Assembly (NCBI GenBank): GCA_036556985.1
Contig: DATBIK010000117.1
Span: forward strand, 1-6,346
Source of the DNA: JAPSGM01 sp036556985
GTDB taxonomy: Bacteria > Chloroflexota > Limnocylindria > QHBO01
Direction of reading: 5' to 3'
Length of the DNA stretch: 6,346 nucleotides
The notes beneath the pieces were generated by a model that had not been told where the DNA came from, made no database searches, and saw only the letters and a list, made by a program, of their open reading frames with translations. Below are positions 1 through 4,403 of this stretch, one piece after another. The stretch's first letter is position 1, and each line of letters begins with the position of its first letter. The translations under genes and the position numbers were made by a program.

Positions 1-74
1 ATCCGCTCGTATCGGGAATCATCCCGGCGTCACGCGATCCGAGCCCAGCGTATCCCTCTCAGACAGGAGGCTCA
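1..74. other. Upstream region of the first gene
   Basis: Non-coding as far as can be seen. It holds a small interrupted inverted repeat (CGGGA at 13-17, TCCCG at 22-26, 4-nt loop), possibly the remnant of a terminator or a regulatory element of something outside the window. The strong Shine-Dalgarno AGGAGG lies at 65-70. I see no convincing -35/-10 promoter pair; the promoter of the following gene may lie here or further upstream. Confidence 0.4.
65..70 (+). promoter_or_regulatory. Shine-Dalgarno site deciding the start of the first gene
   Basis: A full AGGAGG lies 10 nt before the ATG at 81 and only 4 nt before an in-frame GTG at 75. The spacing and codon type favour the ATG, but the GTG would add only two residues and cannot be excluded. 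Confidence 0.7.
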
Positions 75-80
75 GTGCCC

Positions 81-410
81 ATGTCCGAACGGTCGAGCGC
101 GCCCTCTGCGAGACCGATGCGGAGCGACGCACACCGCGACCAGCCGCCGCCCGACATCGCCGAGTTCATCCGCTTCTGCCACCGCCGGCGGCGGGTCGGC
201 TGGCCCGAGATCTACGATGAAATGTGCTCGGTTGCCGCTCGGCGCGAGTTCCACGGCTGGGACCACGACGAGCTGGCCCGGCGCGGGATCACCTTTACGC
301 TGTTCGAGATGCCGCGCCTGGCGGGGTGGGTGCGCGTCGTCCTCGACGACGCCGGCCCCGCGCCCGACGCCGGTGCCCAGGCGCCGCTCTCCCAGCCCGT
401 GCCCAGCTGA
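81..410 (+). CDS. Small conserved-looking protein of unknown function
   Basis: A 109-aa protein (111 aa if the GTG at 75 is used). I do not recognise the family. The first ~22 residues are Ser/Arg/Pro-rich and look disordered. A compact core follows, about residues 24-88: an IAEFIRFCHRRRRVGWPEIYDEM helix-like segment with a four-Arg run, then AARREFHGWDHDELARRGITFTLFEMPRLAGWVRVVL, rich in aromatics and charge. The last ~20 residues are Ala/Pro-rich and probably unstructured. There is no signal peptide or membrane span, so it is likely cytoplasmic. One Cys in the Arg-rich helix and one in the following segment do not form a recognisable metal site. The AGGAGG ribosome site and the ordered codon use support a real gene. 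It is convergent with the next gene and shows no operon partner in the window. Confidence 0.75.
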   Translation: MSERSSAPSARPMRSDAHRDQPPPDIAEFIRFCHRRRRVGWPEIYDEMCSVAARREFHGWDHDELARRGITFTLFEMPRLAGWVRVVLDDAGPAPDAGAQAPLSQPVPS

Positions 411-464
411 CGTTCGTCGGCTCACGGACCGATCGAGCGCCTGCCCGCACCCCGAGCGTGGCGG

Positions 465-476
465 CCGCGCGCGCGG
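465..476. repeat. 12-bp alternating G/C palindrome
   Basis: CCGCGCGCGCGG is a perfect palindrome 55 nt after the stop of the first gene. It could fold as part of a U-less terminator in RNA or form a Z-DNA-prone alternating tract in DNA. A similar GC-alternating palindrome occurs at 4257-4278. Confidence 0.45.
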
Positions 477-487
477 GCCGTCCACGG

Positions 488-496
488 TTATCCACA
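488..496 (+). promoter_or_regulatory. Perfect DnaA-box sequence (TTATCCACA)
   Basis: TTATCCACA matches the bacterial DnaA-box consensus TTATNCACA exactly. The core TCCAC also occurs at 481-485 and 522-526, 10 bp and 31 bp from the copy at 491-495, which is close to whole helical turns. The flanking copies match the full box poorly. No dnaA, dnaN or AT-rich unwinding element is visible, so an origin is not supported. It may be an isolated DnaA-binding or titration site, or a chance match. Confidence 0.4.
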
Positions 497-563
497 GGGG
501 CCGGTGCGCCGACCACGGATTTCCACATTTCCGGGCCATGACCATGGCGGGACCGATGGGCCA

Positions 564-581
564 GCGCGGCTGACGCCGCGC
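564..581 (-). terminator. Hairpin abutting the stop codon of the minus-strand gene
   Basis: GCGCGGC (564-570), loop TGAC, GCCGCGC (575-581) form a perfect 7-bp G/C stem that begins at the base right after the TAG stop (582-584) of the minus-strand gene. There is no T-tract on either strand, so if it ends transcription it does so as a U-less hairpin or only protects the 3' end. It lies between convergent genes and could serve both. Confidence 0.5.
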
Positions 582-896
582 CTAGTACGTATGGCGGCGG
601 GCCATCTCCCGCTCGATCATGCGCTCCATGATCATGTACTTCTCGATCCGCCGGCGGAGCTCGTTTGCCTCAGGGGTGTAGAGGTGGACGTACTGCTGCA
701 GCTCCAGGCTGAGCTTGCGGCTGAACATGCGCGCGTGGTCGAGGTTGCGACGGAGGAGCACCTGGTCCATGCGGCGCAGGTGCTCCTCGTTGAGGAGGTC
801 CTCGTCGCGGAGCAGCTGCTTGTCGACCTCGATCTGGGTCGGCTGCAGCTGGGTCTTCGTGATGATGCGGTCGTCGTGGGCGTGCTCGTCGGCCAT
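582..896 (-). CDS. Short charged helical protein of unknown function
   Basis: A 104-aa protein that I do not recognise. After a His/Asp-rich start (MADEHAHDD) almost the whole chain is predicted-helix sequence dense in Glu, Arg, Leu and Met: DKQLLRDEDLLNEEHLRRMD (about residues 25-44), then SRKLSLELQQYVHLYTPEA, and a C-terminal RRRIEKYMIMERMIEREMARR. This pattern fits a helical hairpin or coiled-coil assembly or adaptor protein. There is no signal peptide, membrane span or Cys. It is much less Ala/Gly-rich than the neighbours and keeps residues such as Ile, Lys, Asn and Tyr despite the high G+C, which argues for a real, constrained gene rather than a shadow frame. No Shine-Dalgarno precedes the ATG; a TAGACT hexamer lies 8 nt upstream, compatible with leaderless expression. 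It is on the same strand as the two-component operon but 234 bp downstream of it, past two hairpins, so it is probably a separate unit. Confidence 0.75.
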   Translation of the reverse strand: MADEHAHDDRIITKTQLQPTQIEVDKQLLRDEDLLNEEHLRRMDQVLLRRNLDHARMFSRKLSLELQQYVHLYTPEANELRRRIEKYMIMERMIEREMARRHTY

Positions 897-903
897 CGGG
901 GTG

Positions 904-909
904 GAGTCT
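904..909 (-). promoter_or_regulatory. Candidate -10 hexamer for leaderless expression
   Basis: Read on the minus strand, TAGACT (TANNNT type) ends 8 nt before the ATG at 896, where transcription could start at or near the start codon. There is no Shine-Dalgarno here and no clear -35 at 17 bp. This is weak, pattern-based evidence. Confidence 0.3.
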
Positions 910-1073
910 AGCGCAGGACCGATGGCGTGGCCCCCACACCGTTCGACCGTCAGGCGGTTACCGGCCGCACCGCACGTGGAGGGCCGCGATGTGCAGGTGG
1001 CGCACGCTAAGTAGCTCCATGAGCGGAGTCGGGTGATCGGTGGGCGCGGCCGAGCACGACCCTCGCCCCCGAA

Positions 1074-1089
1074 GCGGCGCGTCCGCCGC
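1074..1089 (-). terminator. Second hairpin downstream of the two-component operon
   Basis: GCGGCG (1074-1079), loop CGTC, CGCCGC (1084-1089) give a perfect 6-bp stem 13 nt beyond the first hairpin in the direction of transcription. With that hairpin it forms a tandem pair, which would strengthen 3'-end formation. There is no T-tract. Confidence 0.35.
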
Positions 1090-1102
1090 GTGGGACCTGC
1101 TT

Positions 1103-1128
1103 CACGTGCGCTCCACGAGCGCCACGTG
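1103..1128 (-). terminator. Hairpin directly after the response-regulator stop
   Basis: CACGTGCGCTC (1103-1113) pairs with GAGCGCCACGTG (1117-1128) around a 3-nt loop, giving 11 pairs and a single bulged base. It starts 2 nt past the TGA stop of the response regulator. No T-run follows on the minus strand. The position and stem length make it the likely transcript end of the kinase/regulator operon, or a 3'-stabilising structure. Confidence 0.55.
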
Positions 1129-1130
1129 GG

Positions 1131-1766
1131 TCAGATGGTCGGAGGCGTTTCCAGCCAGCCGTCGCGGAGGGCACGGGTCGCGAGCTCGGTCCGGGAAGCC
1201 ACGCCGAGCCGCTCGAAGAGGCGGCGCAGGTGCGACTCCACGGTCTTCGGCGAGATGCCCAGGCGAGATGCGATCTCGTCGTTGGAGAGGCCGTCGACCA
1301 CGGCGGCCACCACCTGCCGTTCGCGCTGGCTGAGGCGGGCACCGCCGGTGCCCGGACGCAGGTCGAAGCTGAGCTTGCCCTCGGCGGCGCGACGGATGGC
1401 GGTCAGCAGCTCTTCGATGGGGGCGGTCTTCAGGACGTATCCCACCGCTCCCAGGCGGAGGGCTGCGTCGACGTACTGCGGGTAGTCGTACGACGTGACG
1501 ACAACGATCGCGGGCAGGATCGCGCCGCCGGCGTGGAAGACCCTGAAGCCGAACTCCTGCCCGAGGCGCAGGTCGAGCAGCACGACGTCCGCCACCGCCG
1601 CGTCGAGAAATGGCCGCGCCTCCTCGAGCGTGGCGGCAGTGCCCACCAGCTCCATGTCCGGCACACCCTCGACGATCGCCGCGGTGCCCTCTCGGACGAC
1701 CGGATGGTCGTCCAGGATCGCCACGCGGATGGGGGCGGCCACGGCATCGGTCACTGGGGACGCCAT
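1131..1766 (-). CDS. NarL/LuxR-family response regulator
   Basis: A cytoplasmic transcription factor of 211 aa, the usual size of the NarL/FixJ family. The N-terminal receiver (about residues 12-130) has the acidic pair in ILDDHPVVREG (D19, D20), the phospho-acceptor D65 in VVLLDLRL, T91 in VVVTSYD and K113 in YVLKTA. The LuxR-type helix-turn-helix spans about 143-205, with LSQRERQVVAAVVDGLSNDE, IASRLGISPKTVESHLRRLF and the recognition helix around SPKTVESHL. The loop after D65 (RLGQEFGFRVFHAGG) lacks the common PxMDG motif. The start is ambiguous: ATG at 1766 gives a 16-nt overlap with the kinase, while GTG at 1754 overlaps its TGA as GTGA and would give 207 aa. Neither has a good Shine-Dalgarno, so translation is probably coupled to the kinase. 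The phospho-donor should be that kinase. The likely target, by position only, is the divergent ABC operon and perhaps its own promoter. Confidence 0.95.
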   Translation of the reverse strand: MASPVTDAVAAPIRVAILDDHPVVREGTAAIVEGVPDMELVGTAATLEEARPFLDAAVADVVLLDLRLGQEFGFRVFHAGGAILPAIVVVTSYDYPQYVDAALRLGAVGYVLKTAPIEELLTAIRRAAEGKLSFDLRPGTGGARLSQRERQVVAAVVDGLSNDEIASRLGISPKTVESHLRRLFERLGVASRTELATRALRDGWLETPPTI

Positions 1767-4180
1767 TCCAGTCGGACATGCGTCCCGCCGGTCGGCCAGC
1801 GCCGAACGTCGAGCAGGGCACCGATCTGCTGGGCGCGCTGCTGCATGTTCGCCATGCCCAGGTGGCCGGCCTGGAGGGCGCGGTCGGCGGCATCGGGCTC
1901 GATGCCGGGGCCGGCGTCGTCCACGCTGAGGGAGACGCCCCCATCGTCGGCGACCCGGTAGCGGACGGTGATGGGCGTGGACCCGTGCTTCACCGCGTTG
2001 GCGAGCGCCTCCTGCGCCACCCGGAAGACGGCGAGCTCCACGTTCGGCGGCGGGCGGTCGGGATCCGAGCGCTCGAGCGTCACCTCGCCGTCGGCCAGGG
2101 GGCGGACGCGGCCGACCAGCCACTCCAGCGCCGGTCCGGCGCCCAGGTCGTCGAGAAGCGGGAGTCGCAGGTCGGACGTGATCGCCCGCAGGCGCTCCGC
2201 CACGCCACGGGCGAGCTCCGCGTTCTCCGTGTCGCCGGCCGCATCCAGGCGGCGAACGAGTGCCGAGATCTCCTGGAGGGCGTCGTCGTGCAGATCGGCA
2301 GCGAGGCGTGCGCGCTCCGCCTCGACCGCGGCCACGGCCAGGTCGCGCTGGCGCTGGGTGCGCTGCGCCATGCCGAGCAGTGGCGCGATCGTGAAGCGGC
2401 GCCACGCGACGAGGGCCAGGATCCAGAGGCCGAGGATCCAGAAGGTGGGGGAAAAGCCGGGGAGGACGGTCATGGCCGCGCCCGGGGTGAGGCCGATGGC
2501 GAGGAGATCGAGGCGGCCGGTTGGTCCGACGGCCCCATCCGGCTGCTCGGCGAAGGCGCCGCCCAGGGCCGGGACGAGCGCGATCAAGCCGAGCGCCAGG
2601 TAGATCGTCAGCCGGGTGGACGAGTCACCGAGCTCGAATTGCCCGTCCGGCAACGGGCCGCCGACGGAGCTGCCGGCGACGAGCAGCCCGACGACGACGG
2701 TGAGGACGACCGACAGGGCGAACAGCGCGGGTCGCCAGGCCGGGTCCGGGTGACGCCAGGCCAACAGGTGGGCGACCGGCAGCGCCGCCGTTGCTGGCAG
2801 CACCAGGCGAGCCAGGTACTGCGTGCCGCCGTCGGTACCGAAGGCCAGTGCCATCACCGGCACGGCAACCGCGGCTCCCACGGGGATGGCCGCGGTCCGC
2901 CAGCCGGAGCCGAGCAGGCCCCGATGCAGGGCGAAGGCCACGATCCCACCGAACAGCGCGCCAAAGATGACCGCCGGAATCTCGCAGCACGTGAGAAGGC
3001 CGGCAGCGAAGGTCGCCGCCCCGATCGTGAGCGCCGCGACGTCTCGCCGGGCACGGCCAGTCGGGCCATCGTGCTCGAGGACCAACTCCTCCGATGCTTC
3101 GGGCGTCGGTTGAGGGGCCTTGGCGGGTTCGTGGCTCTGCCTCGGGCCGATGGGCAGGCGTGCCACGAGCCGCGCTGGCACTGCGCGCCAGGCGATGACG
3201 CCGACCACCAGCAGGGCCAGCGGCGTGAGCTCCGGGAACGTGGCTACGGCGACCAGCGCGGCGGCCGCCGGGACGAGTCCCATGGTCAGGTGCTCGAGCC
3301 GACCCTCACCGGCGATGTCGCCGGCCAGCGCGCCGGCAACAGCCGGAGCGAGCGCGATCGCCACGGCAAGGAGCGCCGCCTGGCGAGCCCCGCCATCGGC
3401 GCCGAAAAGCGGCCGCGAGGCCACGATGATCGCGAGCAGCGCCAGCCCGACTGCGAGCCCGCGCAGGCGCACAGCCCACGCCTCGGTCGGCTGTGCTCCG
3501 GCAAGCGACCAGGCCAAGGGCAGCATTCCCAGAGCCGGAAGGCTCGCAGCGGCCACGGTGGTTCCGGGCGAGCCGACATAGAGGAGCGGCAACGCCATGA
3601 GCGGCGTCGCGACCGCCACGCCGGCGACCGTTCCTTCGGCCCGCCGCGCCTCGCCCATCCAGCCGCGGCCGACCGCAGCCGCCGTGGCGAGCCCCAGCCC
3701 GATCCCCACGAGGAGGAGGATCCCGCCGCCTTCGAGCCGCCCTGTGAGCTGGAACCGGTTGAGCGACGAGCCGTTCATGACGTAGTACGGCGCCTGCTCC
3801 GTGTCGAGCAACGCCGCGAAGATGTAGTCGATCTCACGCTCGGGGACGTCCTCGGTCACGAAGCGCAGGTACTCGCCGGTCTGGCCGATGGCGTCCGCAT
3901 CGTTGGAGTACGGGGAGTCCGCCTGCGCGGCCATCGACCCGTCGTGGCGCTGGATCTCCACGACGACCCAGCCGGGGCTGAAGCCGTAGTACTCGGCGAG
4001 CGAGTCCGGCACGACGTCCACGACCTGGACGAAGCCCTCGAGGTCGCCGTCCCCAGCGGCGCCGAGGCGCACCCCCAGGTCCACCTCGCCGAGCAGCCAG
4101 GCGGTGAGCCCGGCCAGCGCGGTGACGGTGGCGAGCGCGAGCGCGGCCGCGTCACGCCGACGCATCCCGGATACCGGCAT
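1751..4180 (-). CDS. Large membrane-integral histidine kinase (HisKA_3/HATPase) with duplicated membrane sensor
   Basis: An 809-aa inner-membrane sensor kinase. It has an N-terminal span (about 10-32), then an extracytoplasmic segment (33-150) with a PDZ-like stretch (FVQVVDVVPDSLAEYYGF, then SPGWVVVEI), then a polytopic region of about 13-15 spans (153-605) made of two homologous halves joined by a Pro/Glu-rich linker (about 345-378). The C-terminal kinase begins with a helix (607-630) leading to ERARLAADLHDD, with phospho-acceptor H631. The ATPase has the N-box QEALANAVKHG (N728), G1 VDDAGPGI (754-760), G2 GHLGMANMQQRA and a GGTHVRLEW end. Only the ATG at 4180 (or codon 6 at 4165) precedes a sensible N-terminal span; the frame stays open to 4696, across the divergent genes, and that extension is not believable. 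There is no Shine-Dalgarno; TACCGT lies 6 nt upstream and could be a leaderless -10. It resembles DesK/LiaS-type kinases in catalytic class but is far larger in its membrane part. The ligand is unknown. Confidence 0.92.
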   Translation of the reverse strand: MPVSGMRRRDAAALALATVTALAGLTAWLLGEVDLGVRLGAAGDGDLEGFVQVVDVVPDSLAEYYGFSPGWVVVEIQRHDGSMAAQADSPYSNDADAIGQTGEYLRFVTEDVPEREIDYIFAALLDTEQAPYYVMNGSSLNRFQLTGRLEGGGILLLVGIGLGLATAAAVGRGWMGEARRAEGTVAGVAVATPLMALPLLYVGSPGTTVAAASLPALGMLPLAWSLAGAQPTEAWAVRLRGLAVGLALLAIIVASRPLFGADGGARQAALLAVAIALAPAVAGALAGDIAGEGRLEHLTMGLVPAAAALVAVATFPELTPLALLVVGVIAWRAVPARLVARLPIGPRQSHEPAKAPQPTPEASEELVLEHDGPTGRARRDVAALTIGAATFAAGLLTCCEIPAVIFGALFGGIVAFALHRGLLGSGWRTAAIPVGAAVAVPVMALAFGTDGGTQYLARLVLPATAALPVAHLLAWRHPDPAWRPALFALSVVLTVVVGLLVAGSSVGGPLPDGQFELGDSSTRLTIYLALGLIALVPALGGAFAEQPDGAVGPTGRLDLLAIGLTPGAAMTVLPGFSPTFWILGLWILALVAWRRFTIAPLLGMAQRTQRQRDLAVAAVEAERARLAADLHDDALQEISALVRRLDAAGDTENAELARGVAERLRAITSDLRLPLLDDLGAGPALEWLVGRVRPLADGEVTLERSDPDRPPPNVELAVFRVAQEALANAVKHGSTPITVRYRVADDGGVSLSVDDAGPGIEPDAADRALQAGHLGMANMQQRAQQIGALLDVRRWPTGGTHVRLEWRPQ
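2375..2983 (-). repeat. Second membrane unit of the kinase (internal protein repeat, copy 2)
   Basis: Kinase residues about 400-602. Diagnostic matches to copy 1 include GAAVAVPVMALAF (435-447), LPATAALPVAHLL (461-473), ALVPALGGAFA (534-544), GRLDLLAIGLTP (555-566) and VAWRR (591-595). Copy 2 leads straight into the helix before the phospho-accepting histidine, so it is the half positioned to pass a signal on. Confidence 0.65.
3161..3724 (-). repeat. First membrane unit of the kinase (internal protein repeat, copy 1)
   Basis: Kinase residues about 153-340. The counterpart segments are GVAVATPLMALPL (187-199), LPALGMLPLAWSL (214-226), ALAPAVAGALA (276-286), GRLEHLTMGLVP (293-304) and IAWRA (329-333). 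The order is the same as in copy 2, with offsets rising from 247 to 262 residues, so the match is collinear with small insertions. This is protein-level similarity; the DNA has diverged. Confidence 0.65.
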
Positions 4181-4256
4181 GGCCGGACGGTAGCAGAGGC
4201 ATCGGCGGCTTCGGTTAGGTGAAAACCCGCAATCCCCCGGATGGAGATGCCGGATG

Positions 4257-4278
4257 GGCGGGCGCGCGCGCGCCCGCC
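4257..4278. repeat. Perfect 22-bp G/C palindrome upstream of the ABC operon
   Basis: Each 11-nt arm reads GGCGGGCGCGC from its own strand, with no central spacer. The centre (4262-4273) is 12 bp of alternating GC. It ends 14 nt before the Shine-Dalgarno of the micropeptide gene. It may be an operator for a dimeric regulator, a leader-RNA hairpin affecting translation, or a Z-DNA-prone element. Which one cannot be told from sequence. Confidence 0.6.
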
Positions 4279-4292
4279 AGCATCGGCTCCAC

Positions 4293-4299
4293 AAGGAGG
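4293..4299 (+). promoter_or_regulatory. Strong Shine-Dalgarno of the micropeptide gene
   Basis: AAGGAGG lies 8 nt before the ATG at 4308, the best ribosome site in the ABC operon. There is none before the ATPase GTG at 4400, so this site probably loads ribosomes for both genes. Confidence 0.8.
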
Positions 4300-4307
4300 G
4301 TGAACCG

Positions 4308-4403
4308 ATGCAGACCATCCGCGCGTCCCTCGTCGCGTTCCCGTTCGTGGCCCTGGCCCTGCTGGTGGCGGGGCTGTCCGTGCTCATCGGTCCGGCGCAG
4401 TGA
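4308..4403 (+). CDS. 31-aa single-span membrane micropeptide heading the ABC operon
   Basis: A short frame of 32 codons including the stop, starting ATG CAG ACC ATC. The peptide begins MQTIRAS, and residues about 8-28 form one strongly hydrophobic helix (LVAFPFVALALLVAGLSVLI) ending in GPAQ. Arg5 before the helix predicts a cytoplasmic N-terminus. Support comes from the near-perfect Shine-Dalgarno, from uniformly hydrophobic codon content, and from its TGA lying inside the GTGA overlap with the ATPase start, the same junction type as ATPase/permease. No family is recognised. It could be a small accessory subunit or regulator of the exporter, or a translated leader whose main role is coupling. 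It has no signal-peptidase site of a convincing kind and no Cys, so a lipoprotein is unlikely. Confidence 0.7.
   Translation: MQTIRASLVAFPFVALALLVAGLSVLIGPAQ

Larger units (their letters stand above)
411..581. other. Convergent intergenic region with palindrome, DnaA-box sequence and hairpin
   Basis: This 171-bp gap separates the 3' ends of two convergent genes. From left to right it holds a 12-bp G/C palindrome (465-476), a perfect TTATCCACA DnaA-box sequence (488-496), a run of TCCAC motifs, and a 7-bp-stem hairpin (564-581) touching the next stop codon. No credible coding sequence is seen. Confidence 0.6.
897..1130. other. Intergenic region between the two-component operon and the small helical gene
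   Basis: A stretch of 234 bp with no convincing gene. It contains the candidate promoter of the minus-strand gene at its left end, the sequence GGACCGATGGCGTGGCC (916-932) that recurs exactly inside the ABC ATPase gene, and two hairpins (1074-1089, 1103-1128) next to the response-regulator stop. A Shine-Dalgarno-like GGAGGG with a 15-codon frame on the plus strand (989-1036) was judged chance. Confidence 0.5.
4181..4307. promoter_or_regulatory. Divergent regulatory region between kinase and ABC operons
   Basis: This 127-bp gap must hold the promoters of both operons. It contains the only AT-richer patch nearby (TTAGGTGAAAACC, about 4215-4227), an 8-bp direct repeat CCGGATGG (4237-4244 and 4250-4257, 13-bp period), a perfect 22-bp palindrome (4257-4278), a repeated GCATCGGC (4199-4206 and 4280-4287) and the ribosome site of the first plus-strand gene. 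I cannot assign a clear -35/-10 pair on the plus strand. On the minus strand TACCGT, 6 nt before the kinase ATG, is a possible -10. Confidence 0.65.

Noticed and set aside
13..26. CGGGA/TCCCG inverted repeat at the window start
   Set aside because: The stem is only 5 bp with no T-run or known neighbour; not enough to call a terminator or operator.
465..530. Replication origin (DnaA box plus intergenic location)
   Set aside because: Only one full box is present, with no AT-rich unwinding element and no dnaA, dnaN, gyr, parA or rpmH in the window.
504..911. Plus-strand frame rich in Val, Leu and Glu opposite the small helical gene
   Set aside because: It is the antisense image of the helical gene, with no start signal and no domain; the minus-strand product has more natural composition.
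989..1036. 15-codon frame on the plus strand with a GGAGGG 5 nt upstream (MCRWRTLSS...), resembling a leader peptide
   Set aside because: No plus-strand gene follows it; it points into the 3' ends of minus-strand genes. A Shine-Dalgarno-like GGAGGG is easily found by chance in G+C-rich DNA.
1767..2405. Upstream extension of the response regulator frame to 2405
   Set aside because: The added sequence lies in another frame over the kinase catalytic domain and is Arg/Ala/Pro-rich. The receiver domain begins just after 1766.
1610..4222. Very long open frame on the plus strand (870 codons) opposite the histidine kinase
   Set aside because: It mirrors the kinase codons: its protein is a low-complexity mix of Arg, Gly, Glu, Asp, Gln and Ala with no domain, as expected on the antisense of a G+C-rich gene. 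The kinase frame carries all HisKA_3 and HATPase motifs.
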